From positions 3,596,001-3,660,000 of the forward strand of contig NZ_CP082249.1 of NCBI RefSeq assembly GCF_019879105.1: a DNA stretch of 64,000 nucleotides. The letters are read 5' to 3'. The notes under the pieces were generated by a model that worked only from the letters and a program-made list of their open reading frames with translations, was not told the origin of the DNA and ran no database searches. Shown in pieces: positions 7,796 through 16,052 of this stretch. Positions within the stretch are counted from its first letter, which is position 1. The number at the start of each line of letters is the position of its first letter. The translations under genes and the position numbers were made by a program. Source of the stretch: Natrinema sp. SYSU A 869 (GTDB lineage: Archaea; Halobacteriota; Halobacteria; Halobacteriales; Natrialbaceae).

Positions 7796-7999
7796 TTATG
7801 CGTTCTGTTGTAATAGCTCTCGTACGGACTCCTCAACTGTGTGACGTGCTTTCCATCCGAGTATCTCGTTCGCTCGTGACGTATCGACTTCGAAGTTCTC
7901 GACCATTGTCTCGGCACTCCGAGGATTTTCAACGAGTTCGATATCGACCGACTCGTCGAGTTGCAGACGCGACGGACCGATACTGGCGTACGCTTCCAC
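7796..7999 (-). pseudogene. C-terminal tail of an NAD-dependent sugar epimerase/dehydratase
   Basis: About 60 residues ending at TAA 7796-7798 read VENPRSAETMVENFEVDTSR, then ANEILGWKARHTVEESVREL. This is the conserved C-terminal end of extended SDR nucleotide-sugar epimerases. The Rossmann domain and catalytic YxxxK are missing, and homology fades at about 7960, where a plus-strand gene tail begins. It is therefore a leftover from a rearrangement, not a working enzyme. The in-frame ATG that opens this frame is probably accidental. Confidence 0.65.
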
Positions 8000-8083
8000 G
8001 GTGACTCGCTCCAGACCGGTGATACCGTGGTCCTCGACTTCGGGACGACGACCGTCAGCGGAACGGCCACACAGATGGAGTAG
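7985..8083 (+). pseudogene. Gene tail resembling the C-terminus of DUF4330-type membrane proteins
   Basis: The plus frame reads GVRFHGDSLQTGDTVVLDFG, then TTTVSGTATQME and TAG at 8081-8083. A GD-V-L-TTTVSGT-T-E ending is typical of haloarchaeal DUF4330 proteins, which usually precede a gene like the one at 8096. Everything upstream is lost; the sequence runs into the epimerase tail on the other strand. The call rests on about 33 residues, so it is tentative. Confidence 0.4.
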
Positions 8084-8095
8084 TAGCGATCACAA

Positions 8096-8860
8096 ATGAG
8101 CACCAACGCACGCGATGGATCAGCAGTCGTCCGGGTCGGACGGAAGATAGCCGATCGAATGCGGACGGCTATCGAACGCTCACGGCTCGGATCACTATCC
8201 CGCTGGCAAACCGACTCTCGCGTCTCAGTATCTGAAGAGACGACCGCTACGCCATCGCCGTCAGTGCTCGAGACGATCGCGAGCGGATCGGCACTTCGAT
8301 CCGCGATAACGGCCACGAGTACGCGAGTACAGACAGTTGCCTCGAACGCACGAATCACAGCCCTCGGAGCGACACTCTATCGGTATGCGACATCATCGGT
8401 CGGCTATCGATGGCTCACGACGGAGCCAGAGCCGGACATTATCGTCATCGATCTCCGTGAGACCAAAGTGATCGGTCCGTTTATTGAAATCCTCGATCGC
8501 GTACTGGACGGCGCGACGGGCGCGATGCCAACGTCTGCCATCACCAAGGTCGTGACTCGTGTCGGGAACGCAGTTCGTGACCGACCGCTCGCAGCGACGA
8601 GCTTTTTCGTACTCCCCACCGTCGCGGTTTCGCTCATCATGCTCGGACTCAGCGGGTCGCTCAGTCTCCTGCTGGTCGGAATCCATCTCACCGCCACCGT
8701 CTTGGCGACTATCGGACTCCGTTCGCGACGGAGTCTCGAAGACCTCCTCGAGATGCGAGCAGTCAAGCTTCTCATCGCAGTGTTCGAACCGCCAGAACCG
8801 CCGGAAAACAAGACGCGAACCGAGGAAGTGAGCAGCGAAACGAGCGACGAACAACGGTAA
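8096..8860 (+). CDS. Hypothetical membrane protein (254 aa)
   Basis: An N-terminal 85 residues are basic and Ser/Thr-rich. A conserved-looking centre (YRYATSSVGYRWLTTEPEPD, IIVIDLRETKVIGPFIEILD) is followed by two hydrophobic segments at about residues 178-196 (FFVLPTVAVSLIMLGLSG) and 198-217 (LSLLLVGIHLTATVLATIGL), and a charged tail. It starts 13 bp after a DUF4330-like tail and is probably the second gene of that former operon. No enzymatic motif is seen. Function unknown; it may assist cell-surface or polysaccharide processes, but only position hints at this. Confidence 0.6.
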   Translation: MSTNARDGSAVVRVGRKIADRMRTAIERSRLGSLSRWQTDSRVSVSEETTATPSPSVLETIASGSALRSAITATSTRVQTVASNARITALGATLYRYATSSVGYRWLTTEPEPDIIVIDLRETKVIGPFIEILDRVLDGATGAMPTSAITKVVTRVGNAVRDRPLAATSFFVLPTVAVSLIMLGLSGSLSLLLVGIHLTATVLATIGLRSRRSLEDLLEMRAVKLLIAVFEPPEPPENKTRTEEVSSETSDEQR

Positions 8861-8940
8861 CTCGCGTTCACGCGACGCTCGCTATTACTAACTCACATCG
8901 TATAGCCATTTTTTAAGAAAGATCGACGCTTGAGTCGGGC

Positions 8941-9684
8941 TTAGAGGTCCATTCCACCGTTGACGTCGATCACCTCGCCGGTCACGTACGATGAGTCCTC
9001 GCTCGCGAGGAATCGGACTACCGCGGCGACGTCCTCGACTTCGGCCAGCCGCTCGAGCGGAATACCTGCAATGATCCGGTCGAGGACCTTGTCGGGGACG
9101 CTCTCGACCATGTCTGTGGCGGTGAAGCCGGGCGCGACGCAGTTGGCCGTCGAGCCACCTTTGGCGAGTTCGAGTGCGATCGTTCGCGTGAAGCCGAACA
9201 TCCCGCTTTTTGCGGCGGCATAGTTGGCCTGGCCGTAGTTGCCCTGTTTGCCGACGACGCTCGAGATGTTGATCAGCCGGCCCTCCTCGGCGTTCCAGAT
9301 GTCGTCGTAGAACAGTTGGGTGCAGTTGAACATGCCGCCGAGGTTGACGTCCATCACGCGGTCCCACTCCTCGCGGGACATCTCGGTAAACTGCTTATCG
9401 GCCGTGATGCCGGCATTGTTTACGAGAACGTCCGCTGGGCCGAAGGTCTCATGGCAGACTTCGACCATCTGCTCGACGTCCGCACGATCGGAGATATCCG
9501 CCTGTGCCGCGACGGCTGAACCGCCGGCGGACTCGATGGCGTCGACGGCCTCGTAGGCGGGACCCTCAGAGGTCCGGTAGTTGATAACGACGTTTGCCCC
9601 TTCTTCACCGAAGTTTTCGGCGATACCACGACCGATCCCCTTCGCTGAGCCCGTGATAACGCAGGTACGACCATCCATGGACAT
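8941..9684 (-). CDS. phaB: Acetoacetyl-CoA reductase (SDR family), PhaB-like
   Basis: A 247-residue classical short-chain dehydrogenase. It has the TGSAKGIGRG nucleotide loop, NNAG, catalytic Ser in NISSVVG and YAAAK (YxxxK), and ends GEVIDVNGGMDL. It should reduce 3-ketoacyl-CoA (acetoacetyl-CoA) with NADPH to the (R)-3-hydroxyacyl-CoA used by PHA synthase. FabG-type reductases share these motifs; the place directly downstream of phaEC makes PhaB the better call. A 230-bp gap separates it from phaC, so it may have its own promoter. ATG at 9684; an in-frame ATG two codons on (MDGRTCV) is also possible. Confidence 0.85.
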   Translation of the reverse strand: MSMDGRTCVITGSAKGIGRGIAENFGEEGANVVINYRTSEGPAYEAVDAIESAGGSAVAAQADISDRADVEQMVEVCHETFGPADVLVNNAGITADKQFTEMSREEWDRVMDVNLGGMFNCTQLFYDDIWNAEEGRLINISSVVGKQGNYGQANYAAAKSGMFGFTRTIALELAKGGSTANCVAPGFTATDMVESVPDKVLDRIIAGIPLERLAEVEDVAAVVRFLASEDSSYVTGEVIDVNGGMDL

Positions 9685-9916
9685 GACTCACACATTCGAC
9701 GTCCGGTGATAAATAACGACCTGTTAGTTATCAGTACAATTAGGCCGATAATAACCCGACGGATGCCAGTCGGCTGAAGACAGGAGAGCCGATTACGGAT
9801 CAGTCACACCAGTGAATCGCCGTCTCCGGCACGAATAGCGACGAGTGACAGAACGATCGAACTGCCGCCCTCGAGTGGGTACTAGGAACCCAATCAATTG
9901 GGTCGCGAAACCGACA
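9685..9916. other. Spacer between phaC and phaB
   Basis: About 230 bp with no gene. It contains an A/T-rich patch (GTTAGTTATCAGTACAATTA at 9722-9741) about 40 bp before phaB on its coding strand, a likely promoter position. The rest is unremarkable. Confidence 0.4.
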
Positions 9917-11491
9917 CTACCGCTCTCGGGCCTGTTCGATCCAGTCCTCGAGTCGGCTCGGCGAGATGCCGGTCTCGGTGGCGAGTTCGGCGACGTCGGC
10001 CGCGGCGAGCTGGTCGAAGGTCTCGATACCGGCCGCGGTGAGATCTTCGGCGTACGCCTGACCGACGCCCCGGAGATCGGTGAGATCGTTGGTCTCGGAC
10101 TCGATTTCGGACGCGGCCTCCTCGCCCGCGACTTCTTCGACGACGTCCTCGTCGACGGTCATCTCGCCCGGCTCTGCCGGTTCTTCCTGAATATCGCCTT
10201 CGCCGCGCTCGGCGATTTCCTCGTCCGCCCGGTCGGTGGTTTCCACGTCGAGGTCCGCGTCTGAATCTGGACTCGAGTCTATTTCCACGCTCGAGCCGCC
10301 GTCCGCGAGGTCTTCGGTGCCCGTTTCGTCGCCTTCGACGTCCTCAGCGAGGGCGGCGTCCGCCGCCTCGGATTCGGGCGTCTCCGGTTCGGATTCGACC
10401 TCGGTCCCGTTCGATCGCTCCTCGAACCACTCGGAAACCTGTGGCCAGAGTTCGTCGTGGCTCCGCGAGGAGACGGACATCCCGATATGGCCCGTTGCGA
10501 ACTCAAGGATCTCGGTGTCATCGGCGGCGATCACGTCGTTGAACGGTTTCGAGGCCTCCGGTGGGATGAGGTGGTCGTATTCAGCGACGATCTGGAGGAC
10601 AGGCATGTCGATGTTGGTGATATCGACGTGTTCGCCGCCCAGGTAGAGTTCGTTCTCGTAGAGTTGGTTGTCCTGGTAGATGTCGCGGATGAACTCCTCG
10701 TAGGCCTCGCCTGCCATGTCGATGCCCTCGTCGAGCCAGCGCTCCATACGAGCGAAGTTCTCGACGAAGTCCTCATCCTCCATGTTGTCGTAGAACCGGA
10801 CGTACTTCGTCACGTTGTTCGCGACGGGATCCATCAGCGCGAATCCGACGTCTAAGAACCCGGCGGGGACGTTGTCGAACGTTTCGGTGACCGCTTCGGG
10901 GTCATAGTACTCTTCGCCGCCCCAGAGCTCGAGGACACCGCCGTCGCCGGCGAAACAGAGACCGGCGGCCATCAGGGCCAGATTCTCGACCTTTTCGGGG
11001 TATAGCGAGGCATACATGGCCGCCTTCGTGCCGCCCATGCAGTAGCCAAGGATGTTGATCGAGTCCTGGCCGGAGCGCTCGCGGACGACATCGACGCAGT
11101 TGTCAATGTATCGGTTGACGTAGTCGTCGATGGAGAGCGAACGATCCAGTTTCGACGGCTCGCCCCAGTCGATCAGGTAGACGTCGAAGCCGGCCTCGAG
11201 CAGCGTCTGGACCACCGAGCGGTCGGGCTGGAGATCGAGAATGTACGGCTTGTTGATCAGCGCGTAGACGATGAGGATGGGGATGTCGTGTTGCTCCTCC
11301 GTCATCGGCTCGTAGTGGAGGAGTTCGAGTTTGTTCTCCTCATAGACGACCTCGCTGGGCGTCTGTCCGACGTCGATGTTTTCGACGGTCTCGGTGCGCT
11401 CGGGGGCGATCCGCGTCTTCTCGGCCAGGTCGGCGGTCGCCTCCCAGGCCTGCCGTTGCATGTTCAGTGTGGTTGCGAAGGGATTGTTCAT
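9917..11491 (-). CDS. phaC: PHA synthase catalytic subunit PhaC (class III) with C-terminal HhH extension
   Basis: A 524-residue protein. The alpha/beta-hydrolase core (about 1-360) has the PHA-synthase box GYCMGG with Cys151, Asp in EYDHLIPP and His in ATGHIGMS, the catalytic triad that polymerises hydroxyacyl-CoA. A very acidic, repetitive linker (about 365-470) is followed by a helix-hairpin-helix-like domain ([35 protein letters not shown]). Class III synthases need PhaE, whose gene overlaps this start by four bases (ATGA). The extension makes it longer than bacterial class III PhaC (about 350-360). It acts on the surface of PHA granules in the cytoplasm. Confidence 0.93.
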   Translation of the reverse strand: MNNPFATTLNMQRQAWEATADLAEKTRIAPERTETVENIDVGQTPSEVVYEENKLELLHYEPMTEEQHDIPILIVYALINKPYILDLQPDRSVVQTLLEAGFDVYLIDWGEPSKLDRSLSIDDYVNRYIDNCVDVVRERSGQDSINILGYCMGGTKAAMYASLYPEKVENLALMAAGLCFAGDGGVLELWGGEEYYDPEAVTETFDNVPAGFLDVGFALMDPVANNVTKYVRFYDNMEDEDFVENFARMERWLDEGIDMAGEAYEEFIRDIYQDNQLYENELYLGGEHVDITNIDMPVLQIVAEYDHLIPPEASKPFNDVIAADDTEILEFATGHIGMSVSSRSHDELWPQVSEWFEERSNGTEVESEPETPESEAADAALAEDVEGDETGTEDLADGGSSVEIDSSPDSDADLDVETTDRADEEIAERGEGDIQEEPAEPGEMTVDEDVVEEVAGEEAASEIESETNDLTDLRGVGQAYAEDLTAAGIETFDQLAAADVAELATETGISPSRLEDWIEQARER

Positions 11492-12036
11492 TGCTCGTCT
11501 TCGAGGTGATCGAGAACGCGGTCGAGTTTCTGCTCGACGGTGTGCTGGCGGCGCTCGAGTTCGACGAGGCGGTCACCGATCTCGACGACATCGTCCTGGG
11601 TTGCAAAGCCGAGCGAGCGGAGCGTCTCCTGGGCGGCCTCGTCGGCCTGCTGTTGCATCTCGAGGACATCGCCGACGGTCTCGCCGGTCATCTTGGCGAA
11701 GGCGGTCGTCGACATGACGTCCTTGAACGCCTCGTTGGCCGTGTTGAGCCAGATGTCACGGAATTCCTCGACGTCGACGTCCTCGCCCTCGAGCTGGTCG
11801 TTCATCCGTTCGACCATCTGCTGAGAGGCGTTCATCCACGTCTCATAGGCGCGGGCGTAGCCCTCGACGCCGTCGGAGATTTCGTTGTCCTCGCTGACCT
11901 CGCCGACGGTCTCGGACCAGCTCTCGACGAACTGCGCCTGGGCTTCCATATTGTCCTCGAGCGCCTCGAGGAACTGTTCGTTCCACTGTTCGGCGAACGC
12001 GTTCCAGTCTTGCATCGGGGGTTGTGAATCTGACAT
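11488..12036 (-). CDS. phaE: PHA synthase subunit PhaE
   Basis: 182 residues, mostly helical, with [20 protein letters not shown] near the start, a central [20 protein letters not shown] and a C-terminal coiled coil ([20 protein letters not shown]). It matches the short haloarchaeal PhaE that activates and stabilises PhaC. The stop overlaps the phaC start (ATGA), so the two subunits are translated together. It begins 41 bp after phaP. The frame is intact. Confidence 0.9.
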   Translation of the reverse strand: MSDSQPPMQDWNAFAEQWNEQFLEALEDNMEAQAQFVESWSETVGEVSEDNEISDGVEGYARAYETWMNASQQMVERMNDQLEGEDVDVEEFRDIWLNTANEAFKDVMSTTAFAKMTGETVGDVLEMQQQADEAAQETLRSLGFATQDDVVEIGDRLVELERRQHTVEQKLDRVLDHLEDEQ

Positions 12037-12077
12037 GGGTGAAAATTGACGGTGAACGATAAAAATTGAGCCCGGAT

Positions 12078-12563
12078 TTACGCCGAGACGTCGAACTCGT
12101 CGGCCGCCTCTTCGACGTTTTCGGCGACGACGCCGACATTCTCTTCGACCTGCTCGTGGGCTTCTAGCGCCGCGTCGAATGACGTGTCGACGACTTCGGC
12201 GTAGCTCTGGGTGAACTCCTCGTAGGCGACTTCCGACTCCTCGAGCGCCTCGAGGTAGGCGTCGATCGACTGCGACTGGGCCTCGGTGGCCGAGTCAAAG
12301 CCCTCGTCGACGAGCTCGCGGAGTTCGCCGAAGTCGGCCGCCTCCTCGGGCAGGGACGCCTCGAGGGCGTCGAAGTAGGCGTGAATTGCGCCCTTGGTCA
12401 GCTCGGCGTTGGACTCGGCGAACGAGCTCGAGGTCTCGACGGCGTCAGCGAAGGCGCTGATCGAGGTCTGCTGGGCCTCGAGGGCGTCGTGGGTCAGGCT
12501 CTGGGACTGTTCGAGTGCGGTGCGCTGTGCGTTGAGTACTGCGGTGAATGGATTCTGGCTCAT
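12078..12563 (-). CDS. phaP: Phasin PhaP (PHA granule structural protein)
   Basis: 161 residues from ATG 12563, starting MSQNPFTAVLNAQRTALEQS. The whole protein is an acidic amphipathic helix rich in A, E, S and Q with no cysteine or catalytic motif, typical of phasins that coat granules. Its first 15 residues echo the start of PhaC ([17 protein letters not shown]), suggesting a shared granule- or partner-binding segment. The start overlaps the phaR stop by four bases. It is followed by phaE and phaC. Expression should be high during polymer storage. Confidence 0.87.
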   Translation of the reverse strand: MSQNPFTAVLNAQRTALEQSQSLTHDALEAQQTSISAFADAVETSSSFAESNAELTKGAIHAYFDALEASLPEEAADFGELRELVDEGFDSATEAQSQSIDAYLEALEESEVAYEEFTQSYAEVVDTSFDAALEAHEQVEENVGVVAENVEEAADEFDVSA

Positions 12564-12880
12564 GATTGGTCCTCTCGGTTGCGTTTGACGGGAACGACGA
12601 TCGTCTGGACGATATCGCCCTCCTCGATGTCGAGGGCTTCCCGTTCGGGACCGGGAATGCTGATCCGACCGCCGCTCTGGACGCGGGCCTTGAACGTCGC
12701 TGTGCCCATATTCATCGGCCCGAAGGCCGACGTGTTCTCGAGCGGATTCGCCGACGTGGCCTGCAGCAACTGTTTCATCATCTCCTGCTGGGATTCGGCG
12801 ACCTGTTCGCCCGCTTCCTGCATCTGTTCGGTGAACATCGCAGGCGGGAACCAGGCCGACCGGTCGGTGTCGTCCGTCAT
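12560..12880 (-). CDS. phaR: AbrB-domain regulator of PHA synthesis, PhaR-like
   Basis: 106 residues from ATG 12880. The first 60 are helical (FTEQMQEAGEQVAESQQEMM). The C-terminal part is an AbrB/SpoVT-type swapped-hairpin domain (ATFKARVQSGGRISIPGPER, ALDIEEGDIVQTIVV). An AbrB-like PhaR encoded just upstream of phaP is known in Haloferax mediterranei, where it binds granules and represses the phaRP promoter. Gene order here is the same. An inverted repeat upstream (12926-12948) is a candidate site. A TTG two codons earlier could also start the frame, but the TATA spacing favours 12880. Confidence 0.85.
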   Translation of the reverse strand: MTDDTDRSAWFPPAMFTEQMQEAGEQVAESQQEMMKQLLQATSANPLENTSAFGPMNMGTATFKARVQSGGRISIPGPEREALDIEEGDIVQTIVVPVKRNREDQS

Positions 12881-12901
12881 CAACAGTACATTGGCTCGCA
12901 G

Positions 12902-12948
12902 ACATAATAAGCCTTTCCACTAGATACCATCTAATGCCATGAGATGGT
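12902..12948 (-). promoter_or_regulatory. phaR promoter with inverted-repeat operator candidate
   Basis: On the minus strand a TATA-like CTTATTATG (about 12903-12911) lies 27 bp from the phaR ATG, fitting a leaderless transcript. About 15-20 bp further upstream, ACCATCT at 12926-12932 and AGATGGT at 12942-12948 form a perfect 7-bp inverted repeat with a 9-bp spacer, so equivalent bases are 16 bp apart. A dimeric regulator such as PhaR could bind here. Confidence 0.5.
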
Positions 12949-13146
12949 TATCCCTGGATCGATCCACCGAGGAGCGGGGTGGGATGAACGACGATCGGGA
13001 CCGAACAGTGAACGCGACAATCCAATTTGAATGGCAGAAACGGGCGTAATAGAGGCTCTAATAGGCCATTACCAGATATTTGGCACGGTAAAACGGTCTT
13101 GGGAGAGTCAAAGAAGTCATATACACACCACACTTACCGCCCATAG

Positions 13147-13785
13147 ATGCCCCACCAGAACGCTGGCGAAGACAACCTCGCTGCCATGACGAACGCGTGG
13201 TCGGCTATGACGCGAGGATTTCTTCGAACTGCAACTGCGGCGAACCGTGCCGCCGTCTCTGCGATGCTTCCACCTGACGACGGCGAAACTGACTCGGAGG
13301 CGAACAGGGTCGCTCCGCCAATCCCATCGGTTGATCACTCCGATCTCAACTGGCAGTTCGATCGCACCGTCGACGATCCCGAGGGGATTAGCGTCGGCGA
13401 CACCGTCACGTTCGAGAAGGCGCTGACCGACGATGACGTCCGGGCCTTCGCCGCGGTTAGCGGCGATACGAACCGGCTCCACCTCGACGATGACTTCGCG
13501 TCCGAGACCCGCTTCGACGAGCGCATCGTCCACGGCACCCTCGTCTCCGGACTCATCAGCGCCGCCCTGGCTCGACTCCCCGGACTCACTATCTACCTCT
13601 CGCAGGATCTCGAGTTCAGTGGGCCCGTCGGTATCGGCGACCAGGTGTCGGCCCGTGTCGAAATCGTCGAAGACCTCGGCAACGATCAGTATCGACTCGA
13701 GACGGTCGTCCGCAACGAGGACGACGATGCGACCGTGATCGACGGCGAGGCCGTCGTTCTGATCGACGACCTGCCCGCCGAGTAG
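13147..13785 (+). CDS. phaJ: MaoC-type (R)-specific enoyl-CoA hydratase, PhaJ-like
   Basis: 212 residues. The first 75 are a variable, Ala-rich helical region; then comes a hot-dog domain with the hydratase motif SGDTNRLHLDDDFA and ERIVHGTLVSGL. The D-x-N-x-x-H layout supplies the catalytic Asp and His. The enzyme would hydrate trans-2-enoyl-CoA from fatty-acid oxidation to (R)-3-hydroxyacyl-CoA for PhaC. It is divergent from phaR across a 266-bp gap and completes the monomer supply beside PhaB. The ATG at 13147 has a TATA-like CATATAC about 27 bp upstream. The N-terminal extension may target granules, an inference. Confidence 0.85.
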   Translation: MPHQNAGEDNLAAMTNAWSAMTRGFLRTATAANRAAVSAMLPPDDGETDSEANRVAPPIPSVDHSDLNWQFDRTVDDPEGISVGDTVTFEKALTDDDVRAFAAVSGDTNRLHLDDDFASETRFDERIVHGTLVSGLISAALARLPGLTIYLSQDLEFSGPVGIGDQVSARVEIVEDLGNDQYRLETVVRNEDDDATVIDGEAVVLIDDLPAE

Positions 13786-13872
13786 CTGTTTCTGTCGGCC
13801 AGAGGCTGCTAGTCTCGTCGGCACAGCGGTGAGTGCAATGTTTCTAAGTGGTTCCTTACGGAACGGGTGGAT

Positions 13873-15372
13873 ATGACGCTCTTTGGGACCGCAGGAATCC
13901 GTGGCCCGGTCGAGGATGTCTCGCCATCGCTGGCGCTTTCCGTCGGCCAGGCTGCGGGCGAACCCGGGGAAACAGTCGTCGTCGGTCGCGACGGCCGGGA
14001 GACGGGCCCGGCACTCGCAGCGGCGATGGAGGCCGGCCTCGAGAGCGCCGGCGCGGATGTCCGCCGCGTCGGCCAGGTACCAACGCCGGCGCTCGCCTTC
14101 GCCTCGCAGGGGCGACGGGGCGTGATGCTCACCGCGAGTCACAACCCGCCCGAGGACAACGGCATCAAACTCTTCGCGGACGGCGTCGAGTACGACAGCG
14201 ACGCCGAACGAATCATCGACGACCGGGTCGCGAGCGACGATTCCCGGCTCGCCCGCTGGGACCAGTGGGGCGACGCCGAGGGACTCTCGGTGCTCGATCA
14301 GTACTGGTCCGCCGTCGAGACGTACGTCCGGGAGCAGTTCGGCGGTCAAACCCAGGACGGCGAGCAATCGTCAGCAAGTGAACCGCTCGAGGGCCTTCGG
14401 ATTGCCGTCGACTGCGGGAACGGCGTCGGCGCGCTCGCGACACCGCAGATTCTCGAGCGACTCGGCGGGACAGTTGTCGCCGTCAATGCCTCCGTCGACG
14501 GTCACTTCCCCGGGCGCGGGAGCAAACCGACGCCCGAGACGCTCTCGGAGTTCACCGACTTTCTCGCGGAGGGTAGCGAGGCACGACGCGCCTTGAACCA
14601 CGCGAGTAGCGCGGAACGCAGTTCCGCGGACCGTCGAGCGGCTGAGCCGCGAGACGGCGGTGAAACCGCGAGCGTCGACTTCGATCTCGGGCTGGCCCAC
14701 GACGGTGACGCCGATCGACTCGTCGTCCTCGGCCCTGACGGCGAAATCATTCACGAGGATACCGTCCTCGCAGTCGTCGCGGCCCACTACACGGCGGCGA
14801 GCGATGTCGGCGACCCCGTCGTCGTCACGACACCCAACGCCTCCGCTCGGATCGACGAACGGGTCCGTGCGGCCGGCGGCCGGGTCGAACGCGTCCGGCT
14901 GGGAGCGCTCCACGAGGGAGTCGCCCGCGAACGCGCTGCCGGGACCGACGACACGGAGATCGTCTTCGCCGCCGAACCCTGGAAGCACATCCACACCGCC
15001 TTCGGCGGCTGGATCGACGGCGTCGCCAGCGCCGCAGTCGTCGCCGCGCTCGTCGCCGACGCCGGCGCCACCGATCGGCTCCGGGAGCCGGTCACCGAAC
15101 GGCCCTACCGAAAGGTCAGTGTCGAGTGTCCGGACGCGGCCAAAGTCGACACGATGGCCGCCCTCGAGACGGACCTCCCCGAGACGTTTCCGGACGCGAC
15201 AGTCAACACGGATTATGGCGTCCGCCTCGAGTTCGAGGACGCTTCGTGGCTGCTCGTCCGACCGAGCGGCACCGAACCCTATGTGCGTCTCTACGCTGAG
15301 AGCGAATCGGTCGACGAACTCGTCGCCGAAGCACGAACGGTCATCGAGACGGCAGTCGAGAGGAGCCGGTAA
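13873..15372 (+). CDS. Phosphohexomutase family (GlmM/phosphopentomutase-like)
   Basis: 499 residues from ATG 13873 (a GTG lies two codons earlier; the TATA-like TTTCTAAG 28 bp upstream favours the ATG). It has FGTAGIRG at the N-terminus, the phosphoserine loop TASHNPPEDN, the metal loop HDGDADRLV and the sugar-phosphate loop RPSGTEPYVR. All four domains of the alpha-D-phosphohexomutase family are present. Substrate is open: GlmM/phosphomannomutase, or a phosphopentomutase, since cytidine deaminase and uridine phosphorylase follow. Between residues about 236 and 267 the protein has a low-complexity insert made of palindromic DNA. Cytidine deaminase starts 42 bp after its stop. Confidence 0.85.
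   Translation: MTLFGTAGIRGPVEDVSPSLALSVGQAAGEPGETVVVGRDGRETGPALAAAMEAGLESAGADVRRVGQVPTPALAFASQGRRGVMLTASHNPPEDNGIKLFADGVEYDSDAERIIDDRVASDDSRLARWDQWGDAEGLSVLDQYWSAVETYVREQFGGQTQDGEQSSASEPLEGLRIAVDCGNGVGALATPQILERLGGTVVAVNASVDGHFPGRGSKPTPETLSEFTDFLAEGSEARRALNHASSAERSSADRRAAEPRDGGETASVDFDLGLAHDGDADRLVVLGPDGEIIHEDTVLAVVAAHYTAASDVGDPVVVTTPNASARIDERVRAAGGRVERVRLGALHEGVARERAAGTDDTEIVFAAEPWKHIHTAFGGWIDGVASAAVVAALVADAGATDRLREPVTERPYRKVSVECPDAAKVDTMAALETDLPETFPDATVNTDYGVRLEFEDASWLLVRPSGTEPYVRLYAESESVDELVAEARTVIETAVERSR
14578..14675. repeat. Cluster of short palindromes inside the phosphohexomutase gene
   Basis: Three hairpins lie in a row: GCGGAAC-GCA-GTTCCGC (14611-14627), GCGGC-TGA-GCCGC (14638-14650) and GCGGT-GAA-ACCGC (14657-14669). 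They keep the reading frame and encode a run of S, A, E and R that sits between the substrate domains and the DGDADR loop. The core family motifs do not need this segment. It looks like an in-frame insertion of a REP-like palindromic unit. Confidence 0.55.
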
Positions 15373-15414
15373 GCAGTCGACATCCTTTGGTGGCCCCTCG
15401 CCGAACCGATCCGC

Positions 15415-15804
15415 ATGAACGACTTGATCGACGCCGCTCGCGACATCCAAGACCGGGCACACGTTCCCTACTCTGACTACCGGGTCGGTGCCGCCCTCGA
15501 AACCGAAGACGGCGAGGTCTTCGTCGGCTGTAACCTTGAGAACGCGAACTATAGCAACAGCCTCCACGCCGAGGAGGTCGCAATCGCCGAGGCGGTCAAG
15601 AACGGCCACCGCGAGTTCTCGCGACTCGCCGTGAGTTCAAACCGCCGCGACGGCGTCACTCCCTGTGGCATGTGCCGCCAGACCCTCTCCGAGTTCTGCG
15701 ACGACGACCTCGTCGTGCTCTGTGACGACGGGGACGACGAGGTAACTGAGTACACTCTCGGCGAACTCCTGCCGAACACGATCTCACAGGACACGCTCGA
15801 ATAG
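15415..15804 (+). CDS. cdd: Cytidine deaminase
   Basis: 129 residues, the size of tetrameric cytidine deaminases. The zinc site is HAEE (His51, catalytic Glu53) with PCGMC (Cys84, Cys87); YSDYRVGAAL and CNLENANYSNSLHAEE are also conserved. It converts cytidine and deoxycytidine to uridine and deoxyuridine. It lies 42 bp after the phosphohexomutase-family gene, probably in one operon, and uridine phosphorylase is 0.8 kb further on, so uridine can be split to uracil and ribose 1-phosphate. The frame is intact. Confidence 0.93.
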   Translation: MNDLIDAARDIQDRAHVPYSDYRVGAALETEDGEVFVGCNLENANYSNSLHAEEVAIAEAVKNGHREFSRLAVSSNRRDGVTPCGMCRQTLSEFCDDDLVVLCDDGDDEVTEYTLGELLPNTISQDTLE

Positions 15805-15831
15805 TCGAGTGAGAGTGTGAGACCGGGGCTG

Positions 15832-15996
15832 TCACTCGCTGCTGTCCGATTCGGTACGGTCCAGTATCACCTGCGCCAGAAATAGCGCGGGGATGAGTCC
15901 GATGAAGAGGATGAGCGCCACCGAGCCTGATTTGACGGCGGAGTAGCCGAGAAATAGCAGAAACAATGCGCCGAAAAGCCGCGGGCTCTTGATCAT
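15832..15996 (-). CDS. Small two-helix membrane protein (54 aa)
   Basis: From ATG 15996: a short basic start (MIKSPRLFG), two hydrophobic helices (ALFLLFLGYSAV and SVALILFIGLIPALFLAQVI) joined by KSG, and an acidic tail ending DSSE. The inside-positive start and codon use look genuine. It lies between cdd (convergent) and the DUF488 gene, whose stop is 57 bp upstream, so it may share that transcript. Function unknown. Confidence 0.6.
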   Translation of the reverse strand: MIKSPRLFGALFLLFLGYSAVKSGSVALILFIGLIPALFLAQVILDRTESDSSE

Positions 15997-16052
15997 ACGA
16001 TTCGGTTTCTCATCATATCAGATAAACACGGCCGTCGATCCGCTCGCCGCGA

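Noticed and set aside
12078-12920. 280-residue open frame across phaP and phaR
   Set aside because: The first 118 residues are a shadow of the phaR gene in another frame; the real phasin starts at ATG 12563 and phaR at 12880.
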